Below are positions 15,524 through 24,200 of a DNA stretch of 37,947 bases, piece after piece; position 1 is the first letter of the stretch, and each line of letters starts with the position of its first letter. The notes under the pieces were generated by a model. That model worked only from the letters and a program-made list of their open reading frames with translations, ran no database searches and was not told where the DNA came from. The position numbers were made by a program, and so were the translations under genes. The stretch is taken from positions 1 through 37,947 of the forward strand of contig CAZZBZ010000030.1 of assembly GCA_964653025.1 (NCBI GenBank). Reading direction: 5' to 3'. This stretch comes from JABWAM01 sp964653025 (lineage in GTDB: Bacteria; Verrucomicrobiota; Verrucomicrobiia; JABWAM01).

Positions 15524-16524
15524 AAAAGAAAATTCTCATCGCCTCGAAATTGCTCATCACCGCGGGGATCGTGTGGTGGGTGATCCATCGGCTCGGCCCG
15601 AACGGGCTCCATGAACTCTGGGCCCAGGTGCGCCACGCTCGAGTCGGCTGGCTTCTTGCCGCTCTCGGCGCCATTTTCGTCACCGCCGGCTTCGGGATTG
15701 TCCGATGGCGCATGCTCCTCGGCGTGCAGGGGATCCACCTTGGAGGATATCCCGCCACATGGATTACCGCCTCGGGAATGTTTTTTAACGCCTTCCTCGT
15801 GGGGGCGACCGGTGGGGATGTTGTCAAGGCGTGGTATGTGGCGCAGGCCGCCCCCGAGCAGAAGGCGCGCGCCGTGCTGAGCATTGCCGTGGACCGCCTG
15901 ATCGGGATGGCCGGCCTCCTCGCGCTGGCCACGGTGATGACGCTGACAAACCTTCCGCTTCTGATGGACCAGCCGCAGACCCGTCCGCTGGCGTGGGCGA
16001 TCCTCGCTTCCCTGCCATGCGCGGGTGTGGCCATCGCCCTTTTCTCGCTTCGCAAGTGGCTCGGCTCTCTCCCGGGCTTTTCCCACGCATGGCACTACAT
16101 GCCCTTCAAGAAAACCCTCGCGCAGCTCTCGGAATCCTACGAGGAGTATGGGGCACGCCCCGGGGTGCTCCTCGCCGCGCTGGGACTGTCCGTGCTGGTG
16201 CATGTCTCCGTCGTGGTCGTCGCATGGTTTGTGGGGCTCGCACTGGGTGTGGAGCGTCTGGGGATCGGGAGTTTTCTCGTGTACTGCCCGCTCATTAACG
16301 CCTTCTCGGCGATCCCCATCTCGGTCGGGGGACTGGGGCTGCGTGAGACGGCGTTCCTCTTCTTCTTCTCGGACGTCGGGGGACTTGGGAAGGATCAGGC
16401 GGTCGCGCTCTCCCTGGTCTTCTGGGCAGTGAGCGTCCCCGTCGTGAGCCTGTTTTGTGGGATCCTGTTTCTCGTCGGGAAACCGAAGTCGCTCCACCGG
16501 ATGAAGTCACAAGAAATGGAGTGA
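15520..16524 (+). CDS. Flippase-like integral membrane protein (LPG synthase TM / UPF0104 family)
   Basis: A 334-residue polytopic protein of the family that includes the membrane half of lysyl-phosphatidylglycerol synthase and AglD-like proteins. Family marks are WRMLLGVQGI, the loop FFNAFLVGATGGDVVKAWYVA, AVLSIAVDRLIGMAGLL and PISVGGLGLRETAFLFFFSDVGG. About eight hydrophobic segments are visible. No soluble aminoacyl-transfer domain is attached, so a lipid or glycolipid flipping role is more likely than aminoacylation. Its ATG lies inside the stop of the upstream TIM-barrel gene. Confidence 0.85.
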   Translation: MKKKILIASKLLITAGIVWWVIHRLGPNGLHELWAQVRHARVGWLLAALGAIFVTAGFGIVRWRMLLGVQGIHLGGYPATWITASGMFFNAFLVGATGGDVVKAWYVAQAAPEQKARAVLSIAVDRLIGMAGLLALATVMTLTNLPLLMDQPQTRPLAWAILASLPCAGVAIALFSLRKWLGSLPGFSHAWHYMPFKKTLAQLSESYEEYGARPGVLLAALGLSVLVHVSVVVVAWFVGLALGVERLGIGSFLVYCPLINAFSAIPISVGGLGLRETAFLFFFSDVGGLGKDQAVALSLVFWAVSVPVVSLFCGILFLVGKPKSLHRMKSQEME

Positions 16525-16539
16525 ACCCGGAACCGAACC

Positions 16540-17555
16540 ATGAGCAACCCATATCCCCGCCTCCCGCTCGAAAATCTCAGGGTCTTCCCGCTTGCTGAGC
16601 GCCGAAGCATGGCGTCTGTCGAAGAAACCATGGTGGATCCGTCGGCCCCGCTCCCGACGGCTCCTCCCGCGGTCTTGGACGGGATTTCGTCCTGTGCCGT
16701 GGCCATCCGTCAGGCCCGAGCGCGAAACGCGAGCGTCATCCTCATGTACGGCGCGCACCTCGTGAAAAACGGCGGCGGGCCCGTGGTGGCACGACTCGCC
16801 GAGGGGGGGTGGATTTCCCACCTTGCGACGCNNNNNNNNNNNNNNNNNNNNNNNNNNNNNNNNNNNNNNNNNNNNNNNNNNNNNNNNNNNNNNNNNNNNN
16901 NNNNNNNNNNNNNNNNNNNNNNNNNNNNNNNGTGAATCTTCCCGTTCCCTCTGGGCTCGAGTCGGCGATCCGCGCCGAACCGGGGCACCCGCTCGCCGCT
17001 GCTCGGGCCGACCTTCTCAAGGCCATGACCTCCCTGCGGCTACCCGGCGGCTTCCTGTCGGTCAAGCACCCGTGGAAACGGTTCTCGATTCTCGCGAGGG
17101 CGTTCCTCGGCGGTGTTTCCGTCAGCGTTCACCCCGGCATCGGCTACGACATCATCTCGAATCATCCGCTCTTTGACGGAGCGGCGATTGGGCGGGCCGC
17201 GGGGACGGATTTCCGAGTGTTCGGCCATGCCGTCGATGGGCTCGATGGTGGGGTGCTGCTGTCCGTCGGGTCCGCGATCATGGCGCCGCAGGTGTTCGAG
17301 AAGAGCCTCAGTTGCGTGAATAACCTCCGCCTGCGGGAAAAGCGCCCCATCGTCCTCGATCATCGGATCTTCGTGGTGGACCTCCAGGACGCGGGGCGAT
17401 GGGATTGGAGCCGTGGAGAACCTCCTCGCGACGACCCGTCCTACTACCTTCGCTTCTGCAAGAGCTTCCATCGCATGGGCGGGAGCATGGCCTACACCTG
17501 TTGCGACAACGTGGTCTTCCTCCAACACCTGCTGCGAGCGCTCGAAGGAAAGTGA
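16540..17555 (+). CDS. Conserved protein of unknown function, interrupted by the assembly gap
   Basis: The 5' part (from ATG 16540) encodes a leader, then SVILMYGAHLVKNGGGPVV and GGWISHLAT. After the gap the 3' part encodes SVSVHPGIGYDIISNHPLFDG, GGVLLSVGSAIMAPQVFEKS and a Cys-containing end (YTCCDNVVFL). It has the look of a Rossmann-type domain with Gly-rich turns and faintly recalls deoxyhypusine-synthase-like proteins, but I do not assign a function. The two parts are in different phases if the gap is taken as exactly 100 bases, so the real gap length must differ. The gene follows the flippase-like gene by 15 bp and is probably in the same operon. Confidence 0.65.
16832..16931. other. Assembly gap (100 N)
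   Basis: Exactly 100 undetermined bases, the conventional size for a gap of unknown length. It lies inside the gene at 16540-17555. Confidence 0.99.
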
Positions 17556-17656
17556 ACGCCTCTAGGAAATCCTCGGCCGCTTGCCATCTACAACCGGCAC
17601 GGACGGAAGGCGACCGGGCTTGCCTCGGGGCGGTCGAGACGATGATGATGTGACGC

Positions 17657-18421
17657 ATGGTTTTCGGAAGGCGATTTTTGCTGGAGGCGGCGGCCTGTTT
17701 CGCGTTGGCGAGGACGGTTTGGAAGCGCGTGTTGGACCCGGTGCTGGGCGGCGTCTTGGCGTGCAGCGTGGGGGCGGCTTTCCTGGTAGGATTTTTTTTG
17801 GAAAACGCGGAGGAGCGGCGTTTGGGCCTCCTGGCCGCGGCGGGTTTTGCGGAGTTGCTGGTGATCTTCATCGGGAGCGTGGAGATTCCGCGGGACATCG
17901 TCTCGCGCAACGCGCATTTTTACCTCTCCAAGCCGTTGGGGCGCGGCGGTTATCTGGCCGGCAAATTTCTCGGCATCCTGCTGCTGGGCGTTCTTCTTGT
18001 TGGGGTGGAGATGGCGGCACTCGCCGCGGAGGGTATGGCGGGGGGCGTGGGAGTTCAGCGGGAGTTCATAATCACGGCGTTTCAACTCGCCCTCCAGGTG
18101 TTGGCTCTCTCGGCGCTGGTGATCCTGGTGTCCGTGGCGCTGTCCGAAACGGCCGCCACGATCTTCGGGATCGCCTTTTATCTGGCGGGCTACCTGATTT
18201 TCATCCTGCCCCCCATTGGCAGGTGTTTCCTGCCGGGGTGGGCGGCACCGGTGACCCTCGCGGCTTACCACGTCCTGCCCAACTGGCAATTTTATACCTG
18301 GAGGACGGAGTCCATGGGCGGGTGGGTCTTCCTCGGATGGCTCGCGGGCTACACGGTCGCCTACGTGGCCGCGGCTCTGCCGGCGGCGTATTTTCTCTTC
18401 TCCCGACGGGATCTGGGTTAG
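17657..18421 (+). CDS. ABC-2-type transporter permease (copy 1, plus strand)
   Basis: A 254-residue membrane protein with about six hydrophobic segments. It shares IPRDIVSRNAHFYLSKPLGRG, YLAGKFLG, a central LPNWQFYTW and the C-terminal FSRRDLG with the permease at 21207-21947 (DIARDLREKV, LSKPLGRAHYLAGKFLG, LPNFGLLDF, FQRRDLA). The two are paralogues and could form a heterodimer with the nearby ATPase. It is transcribed towards the rest of the locus, and its TAG stop overlaps by 4 bp the TAA that ends the extended frame of the opposite CBM9-like gene. Confidence 0.85.
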   Translation: MVFGRRFLLEAAACFALARTVWKRVLDPVLGGVLACSVGAAFLVGFFLENAEERRLGLLAAAGFAELLVIFIGSVEIPRDIVSRNAHFYLSKPLGRGGYLAGKFLGILLLGVLLVGVEMAALAAEGMAGGVGVQREFIITAFQLALQVLALSALVILVSVALSETAATIFGIAFYLAGYLIFILPPIGRCFLPGWAAPVTLAAYHVLPNWQFYTWRTESMGGWVFLGWLAGYTVAYVAAALPAAYFLFSRRDLG

Positions 18422-18609
18422 GGAGAGGGCGAAAGTTGTTTTTTGTGGGGGGTTGACGGGGACAAGAGGAGTAAGTTCTGGGTCTGTGGCGCGTGTTCAG
18501 AAAATCCCTTTTCCGACCAGGAGAAGATTTCCTGTTTTCCTCCGGCCCGGCGCTGACGACGAAGGTTGAAGAAGCAGGCGTTGTCCGACATGCGGATGCC
18601 AAGGCATGA
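18418..18609 (-). other. In-frame continuation of the CBM9-like gene beyond a TGA
   Basis: Directly after the TGA at 18612-18610 the same frame stays open for 63 codons to a TAA at 18420-18418. It encodes SCLGIRMSDNACFFNLRRQR, then GGKQEIFSWSEKGF and TQNLLLL, the expected C-terminal strands of a CBM9-type domain (in family members an IP-x-x-x-LG turn, then FNL.RQR and a W/S-containing strand). The extension fills the intergenic space up to the opposing permease. TGA for TGG (Trp) is the simplest single change; a sequencing error, a real nonsense mutation or readthrough are all possible. Confidence 0.75.
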
Positions 18610-20169
18610 TCACGGAATGGCAGCGCGGATTCTCCAGCCATCCGGGGTGTTGAACGCCGCGATCCGCGCATCGGAATTCCAGAGTGGGTCCGATTTCCAG
18701 GTGAATGGCAGCAGGACCTTCTGTGGACGAAGCAGGGCGTCGGTCAGCGTGCCCCGGGCGTTGATGATCCACTGGCCGTAGGCCGTTTCGCCGCGCGCGG
18801 AGCCAAGAAAAACCTCCACGCAGTCATCCTTCCAGAGGTCCGGATGGTCGGGAGGCCGTCCCTGGAGCACCATGCGGGAAGGCTCGGGTTCCGCGCACTC
18901 GATCTCGAGGTGCAGGGCGCGGTCGTCGCGCGTGGCACGCCAGCGCGTGGAGGGTTTGGCGACGGACGCTTTTTGTTTTTCCCGCATCATGAGGTCGAAC
19001 CATGGACTCCACTTTTTCGTGTCGCTCGCGGGGGAGGTTTTGGGAATTTCCACGGCCGTGCCGACAAAATCCGAGGGCAAGGGGGAGGGTGGCCCTGCCG
19101 CCCAAATTCTTTGGGCGAGATGTGGGCGCCATGCGGCGGGAGGGGAGAGGGGGGCCCGATTGAGCAGGGTGGCGGATTCCTTGAGGTGTCCCTGTTCGCA
19201 TTCGGCCAGCGCGGCCGAGGTGAAAAGGGCGGCTTGCTGGGCCTCGGTTAGCGTGGATTGGGGGAGCAAAACGATCGCATGCGAGAGCAACGTTCGCGCC
19301 GTGGGGAGGCCTTCACGCTCGGTGACGAGCGGGAGAAGGAGGGTGAAAAGCCCCCAGTAGTTCTGCGATGGCAGCAGGTTGGGGGAAAGCTGGAGAAAGA
19401 TCTGCATGGCCTGGCGGGAATCCTTGCGGTTGATCGCTTGTTGCAGCTCGGAGATGAGTTGGCGCTCATCCGCCTTTCGGAGGATGAGTTTTCGCCCCTC
19501 GGCTGCGGAGGACTCGGCCTGTTTCGCTCCCGCAGAGTCGCCTTCGGCGTGTCGCCGCGCCGCCAGCGCCTCGTAGGCGGGGATCGCCTCGATGGACCTC
19601 GGGAAATCGGTGTCGATGCTTCGCAGGATGGAGCCTTCCAGGTCGGGACGACGGAGATCCTGGCTGAGTTTCCACGCGGCGAGAAGGTGGGTGAGTTTTT
19701 GGGGTTCGTCGGGCATGTTGCCAACGGCGGCCACATACGACTCGAAGAGGGGGCCGGTCTTCTCGTCGGGCTCGTGGGAGCGGTTGCGTTGCAGGAGTTC
19801 CTTCCACGCCGGGACGGTCTCGGGTCGCGTGCCCCCCTCTTCCGTGATCGCACGGAGGGTTTTCAGGCGGAGACCGCTGTCCGCGCGGCCAGACTTGGAC
19901 TCAAACTGCGCGATGGCGTCGAGGACGGAAAGGCGCGCCGTCGTTCCCCGCGCGTCCTTCAGCGCCTGGAGCAGGCGACGTTTTTCCTGCTGTTGGGCGG
20001 CGCGTTTCGCGAACAACTCGTCAAGCCAGGAGATGCCCGACGAGCCCCGTCCGAAGGGGTCGTCAAAACCCGTGGTCCGGGACAGGACGCGGTCGGTGAG
20101 AAAAAGCGCGAGGAGGGCGGCGAGAAACGCGATAACCAGAACGACGGCACGCAGCCTTCCTCGCGGCAT
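18610..20169 (-). CDS. Membrane-anchored helical-repeat protein with (truncated) CBM9-like domain
   Basis: 519 residues to the first stop, 583 positions if the TGA is bridged. An N-terminal anchor (AVVLVIAFLAALLALFL, about residues 8-24) leads to a long alpha-helical, TPR-like region (about 50-360) with Gln/Glu/Lys-rich helices. From about 390 there is a CBM9-like beta-sandwich: TRWRATRDDRALHLEIEC, DDCVEVFLG, YGQWIINARGTLTDA, DGWRIRAAIP. The reading frame stops there, inside the domain, although the next 63 codons complete it. Last gene of the minus-strand ABC cluster, 39 bp after the zinc-ribbon gene. An exported scaffold or substrate-binding partner of the ABC transporter is inferred. Confidence 0.75.
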   Translation of the reverse strand: MPRGRLRAVVLVIAFLAALLALFLTDRVLSRTTGFDDPFGRGSSGISWLDELFAKRAAQQQEKRRLLQALKDARGTTARLSVLDAIAQFESKSGRADSGLRLKTLRAITEEGGTRPETVPAWKELLQRNRSHEPDEKTGPLFESYVAAVGNMPDEPQKLTHLLAAWKLSQDLRRPDLEGSILRSIDTDFPRSIEAIPAYEALAARRHAEGDSAGAKQAESSAAEGRKLILRKADERQLISELQQAINRKDSRQAMQIFLQLSPNLLPSQNYWGLFTLLLPLVTEREGLPTARTLLSHAIVLLPQSTLTEAQQAALFTSAALAECEQGHLKESATLLNRAPLSPPAAWRPHLAQRIWAAGPPSPLPSDFVGTAVEIPKTSPASDTKKWSPWFDLMMREKQKASVAKPSTRWRATRDDRALHLEIECAEPEPSRMVLQGRPPDHPDLWKDDCVEVFLGSARGETAYGQWIINARGTLTDALLRPQKVLLPFTWKSDPLWNSDARIAAFNTPDGWRIRAAIP

Positions 20170-20208
20170 GGAGTGAAGCGTAACGGAGGCGTCGTCGAGG
20201 GAAACGGG

Positions 20209-21180
20209 TTACTTCTGCTGGAAACCGCACATCGGGCAGTAAGCCCCGCGACCCACCGTGACCTGGCATCGCGAGCAAACGTTGAAGGGATCCACCTTCA
20301 CGCCATCATAAACGCAGAAGCGGTCGCCAGCCTGGTAGGGACGAAAACACTTCGGGCAGATGCGCGCGTTGCCATAGATGAGGGAGGTGGTCTTGCGTGT
20401 CTGGTCCATGCGTTCTTGGAGCATTTTTTGGGCGGCGGGATCGCGTTCGGTCTGGAGCTGCTTCTGCGCGGACTCGATGATCTTCGAGGAGAGACGGCTG
20501 ATCTGGGTCAGGGCGATTTTACGATCTGCATCATTTTCGCCGGAAGGGCCGGCCATGAAGGTTCCGTGCCGTCCCATCTCACCAAGCCCCCCGGGCCCGC
20601 CGGTGTAGTAATCGACCCATAGGTTCAGGGCGCGAACGGGGTCGCGTCCGACAGCATCGGTTTTGGCGTTGATGGCAAGGCGTTGGACGTAGGACGGGCG
20701 GTCGGGAAGGCGGGAGGCGATGTCGAGATAACGGATGGCGCGCTGGGAATCGTTGAGTCGCGTCTTGACGAGGAAGCCCGCGATGAACGGGAGTTTCCAA
20801 CTCCGGACCTGCTTCATGGAAATAGCTTTATCCAGAAGCCTCAGGGCGCTTTCGGGATTTTCCCATGCGATATCGAGCGCGCCCTGCTCGTAGGCCTGGA
20901 GGAAGAGGGGATCCATGTCGGTGAGCGACTCGTATTTTTGGGCGAGGATCTCGGCCCGCTGGGGAGTCACCTTGTCCATGCCCCCGCGCAACTGGATCAG
21001 GCGCATCCAGGCCAGATGGGACATCACCTTATTGAAGCCGGTGCGCACCAAGGGGGTGTCATGGGGAGAGCGCACGATGAGAGGGGCGCGGCGACGGGCG
21101 AGATGGGCGCTCAGGAACATGCTGCCGATCAAAGCCAGGACCAGGAGCAGGATGGTGGATTTTAAAGTTTTGACGTTCAT
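20209..21180 (-). CDS. Membrane-anchored protein with C-terminal double zinc ribbon
   Basis: A 323-residue protein of unknown function. One N-terminal hydrophobic segment (STILLLVLALIGSMFL) is followed by a helical middle with repeat-like pairs (LLDKAISMKQV, AIRYLDIASRLPD), suggesting a few TPR-like units. The C-terminus has four Cys-type knuckles: CPKC, FCVYDG, CSRC and CPMCGFQQK, consistent with one or two zinc ribbons. An upstream start at 21306 is open, but the ATG at 21180 is preferred because GGAG lies 8 bases before it and the anchor follows at once. It sits 26 bp after the permease and shares its operon with the ABC genes. Confidence 0.75.
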   Translation of the reverse strand: MNVKTLKSTILLLVLALIGSMFLSAHLARRRAPLIVRSPHDTPLVRTGFNKVMSHLAWMRLIQLRGGMDKVTPQRAEILAQKYESLTDMDPLFLQAYEQGALDIAWENPESALRLLDKAISMKQVRSWKLPFIAGFLVKTRLNDSQRAIRYLDIASRLPDRPSYVQRLAINAKTDAVGRDPVRALNLWVDYYTGGPGGLGEMGRHGTFMAGPSGENDADRKIALTQISRLSSKIIESAQKQLQTERDPAAQKMLQERMDQTRKTTSLIYGNARICPKCFRPYQAGDRFCVYDGVKVDPFNVCSRCQVTVGRGAYCPMCGFQQK

Positions 21181-21206
21181 GGAGGATCTCCGTGGGAGAA
21201 AGGGAT

Positions 21207-21947
21207 TCAGGCCAGGTCGCGGCGTTGGAAGAGGAGGGAGGCCAGGGAAAGCATCGCGAGGCTGTACACGAGCGCGTAAACGACCGCGACCGCGATGAGA
21301 AGCCATGGAATGGCGATGCCGTTTCCGAACTCTGTTTTGAAGTCCAGCAGCCCGAAGTTGGGCAGCAGGCTCCCCGCCAGGCGCACCAGGCGCGGACCCG
21401 CGTGGAAGAGCCGTTCGGTGGACTGGCCGATCACGAAGGTGAGGAGGGTTAACAGCGCGGCGGGCAGCTCGTTAAAAACGGAAACAAACACGACGCCGAC
21501 CGCCGTGACCATCACCATCGCGCCCCACGTGGAGAGGGCGAGTTGCAGGAAGTTCCACGGCCACACTCCATTCTCCCAGTGCAACAGCCAGAAAACCCCG
21601 GCGGTGAGGACGGCCAGGTTGATGGTCATCAGCCACACCACGCCGAGGAACTTGCCCGCCAGGTAGTGCGCCCTGCCCAACGGCTTGGAAAGCAGAACCA
21701 ACACCACCTTTTCGCGGAGGTCGCGCGCGATATCAAAGGTCACGATGAGGGCGGTGAGGATTCCCACCAGCGTGAGGAGCGCGCCCCCCGCGTCGTACAT
21801 CAGCTCCTTCTGGCGGCCGCCGGTCAGGTCGGTGTAGAGGTGGGCAATCGCGACGAGCGCCAGCACGGCGGCCAGCAAGGCGTAGAGGGATCGCGTGCGC
21901 AGGACGCGCGTGCAGGTGGTGCGGCAGATGGTGAGGATGTCGTTCAT
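21207..21947 (-). CDS. ABC-2-type transporter permease (copy 2, minus strand)
   Basis: A 246-residue polytopic permease. Visible features are LYALLAAVLALVAIAHLY, TLVGILTALIVTFDIARDLREK, the family loop LLSKPLGRAHYLAGKFLGVVW, and the end SLLFQRRDLA. AAGGAA precedes the ATG. It lies 21 bp after the ATPase gene, so the two form the core of an exporter. It is a paralogue of the plus-strand permease at 17657. The cargo is unknown. Confidence 0.88.
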   Translation of the reverse strand: MNDILTICRTTCTRVLRTRSLYALLAAVLALVAIAHLYTDLTGGRQKELMYDAGGALLTLVGILTALIVTFDIARDLREKVVLVLLSKPLGRAHYLAGKFLGVVWLMTINLAVLTAGVFWLLHWENGVWPWNFLQLALSTWGAMVMVTAVGVVFVSVFNELPAALLTLLTFVIGQSTERLFHAGPRLVRLAGSLLPNFGLLDFKTEFGNGIAIPWLLIAVAVVYALVYSLAMLSLASLLFQRRDLA

Positions 21948-21968
21948 GGGGTTCCTTGCGTGAAAGAA

Positions 21969-22928
<960 letters not shown>

Positions 22929-22972
22929 AAAATGCAACTGCTCAGGTGCTAGGTTTATCCGCGGGTTGCCGA

Positions 22973-23036
22973 GGGCACGACAGAGCGTGCCCCTCCCTTG
23001 GCCAACGGGATTGGAGGGGCACGCTTCGTCGTGCCC
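22973..23036. repeat. REP-like inverted repeat with GGGCACG/CGTGCCC arms
   Basis: Two 24-bp arms (22973-22996 and 23013-23036) are inverted copies, 22 of 24 identical, with a 16-bp centre. Each arm also folds alone as GGGCACG-6 nt-CGTGCCC. The two differences lie in the 6-nt loop, so stems are conserved and loops vary. It sits between the LacI gene and the ABC operon. Confidence 0.75.
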
Positions 23037-23145
23037 ATGCGAAGCTGAGTAGTTACCATAAAACTGCTGTCCGACAAGGAACCTGTCACTGACCGAACCC
23101 TACGAGTCCGAGATTCAAAATGGAAGGCCGCTCAGGCTGTGTTTT

Positions 23146-24147
23146 TCAGTGACGGGTCACGGACTCGCGCCATTCGAGCAACGCGGGGATACGGACCGAC
23201 GGGGGAAGGGAGGCGGGGTGGCGGAGTCGCGCGAGGAGCATCGCCGTGGCGGCCGCCGCGATTCGGGGAAGGTCCTGTCGCACGGCCGTGATGGGGGGGC
23301 TCCACTGGGCCGCGAGTGGGAAGTCATCGAAAGCGGCAAGCGAGATCCGGTCGGGGATTCCCCATCCGGCGTCCCTCAGTCCCGCGAGGGCACCGATCGA
23401 AAGAGGTTCGGAGAGGGTCACCAGGGCCGTGAAGGGGCGATGGGAGGTCACGATTTTCCCCACCGCCTTGCGGGCTGCGGTGGGGTCATTGTCCATGTTC
23501 AACACGAACAGCCCGCGCCCCAGCACGCTGCGGAGTCCCTCCTCGCGCTCGACCATGCTGCGGTCGGCCCGTGGGGCGTTGAACGCGGCAACCGAGGAGT
23601 GTCCCAACGCCACGAGACGGTGGGCCAGTTCCTGGGTTGCCGCGTGATTATCGGTGGCGACGAGGGGTAGGCGGGTCGAAATGAGTGGGCGGTCAAGAAG
23701 GACCACGGGGAAATGCGGGTCGAGGCCGAGAACCCTGGCTTCGAATCTCGTGCGGACCGGCATCCAGAGAAGGCCATCCACCCCGCGGGCGACGAGGGAG
23801 CGGATGATCTCGCGCTCCGTTCGCGGATCGTTGCGGCTATGCGCCACCAGGACCTGGTAACCCACGGCGCGGAGCTCGGCTTCGAGGCATTCGGTTAGGA
23901 TCCCGAAGAAGGGGAGGGAGCCCGTGGGCAGGGCGAGCCCGATGAGGTGGCTGCGGCTCGTGCGCAGGGCGCGCGCATGGATGTTCGGTTGGTAGCCCAT
24001 GTGGCGGGCCATCTTTTCGACGCGGCGGATGGTGGCGGGTGCGTAGGTGAAACCGTCGAAGGCGCGACTGAGGATCTTGGAGACGGTGCACTTGGAGAGG
24101 CTGAGGCGCCGCGCCACGTCGTCCATGGTCACGCGTTTTGTTCGCAT
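23146..24147 (-). CDS. LacI-family transcriptional regulator
   Basis: A 333-residue repressor-type regulator. The N-terminal helix-turn-helix reads MRTKRVTMDDVARRLSLSKCTVSKIL, followed by the hinge helix region IHARALRTSRSHLIGLALP. The rest is the periplasmic-binding-like sugar-sensing core (GVDGLLWMP, PVVLLDRP, VATDNHAATQELAHRLVALGH, ISLAAFDDFPLAAQWSPPITAVRQ). Divergent from the M24/ASRT/NodB/TIM-barrel operon with 52 bp between starts, so that operon is its likely target. A perfect palindrome lies 8 bp before its own ATG. Confidence 0.94.
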   Translation of the reverse strand: MRTKRVTMDDVARRLSLSKCTVSKILSRAFDGFTYAPATIRRVEKMARHMGYQPNIHARALRTSRSHLIGLALPTGSLPFFGILTECLEAELRAVGYQVLVAHSRNDPRTEREIIRSLVARGVDGLLWMPVRTRFEARVLGLDPHFPVVLLDRPLISTRLPLVATDNHAATQELAHRLVALGHSSVAAFNAPRADRSMVEREEGLRSVLGRGLFVLNMDNDPTAARKAVGKIVTSHRPFTALVTLSEPLSIGALAGLRDAGWGIPDRISLAAFDDFPLAAQWSPPITAVRQDLPRIAAAATAMLLARLRHPASLPPSVRIPALLEWRESVTRH

Positions 24148-24154
24148 AAAAAGA

Positions 24155-24166
24155 TTCTTGCAAGAA
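24155..24166. promoter_or_regulatory. Candidate LacI-family operator
   Basis: TTCTTGCAAGAA is a perfect 12-bp palindrome in the 52-bp space between the LacI gene and its divergent operon. Its size and symmetry fit a LacI-family half-site pair; the central pair is GC rather than the more usual CG. Confidence 0.55.
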
Positions 24167-24186
24167 GGGCGGCCCGTGGCAATCTG

Positions 24187-24200
24187 TATAAACCATTATA
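24187..24200. promoter_or_regulatory. Overlapping divergent -10 boxes
   Basis: TATAAACCATTATA is an inverted repeat (TATAA-ACCA-TTATA). Read on the minus strand it gives a perfect TATAAT -10 for the LacI gene. On the plus strand TATAAA could serve the other direction, but it is only 7 bp from the chosen ATG (24200), which would make a nearly leaderless mRNA. Neither has a clear -35. Confidence 0.4.

Noticed and set aside
18610..18612. TGA read as tryptophan through a changed genetic code
   Set aside because: Several unrelated genes in the window end with TGA at family-typical C-termini, so TGA is a regular stop here.
18610..18612. TGA as a selenocysteine codon
   Set aside because: CBM9-like domains have no redox role at this position, and no hairpin resembling a bacterial SECIS is evident just downstream.
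23085..23153. Inverted pair GTCACTGA/TCAGTGAC downstream of the LacI gene
   Set aside because: The 8-bp arms are separated by 53 bp and have no T-run; too weak to call a terminator or operator.
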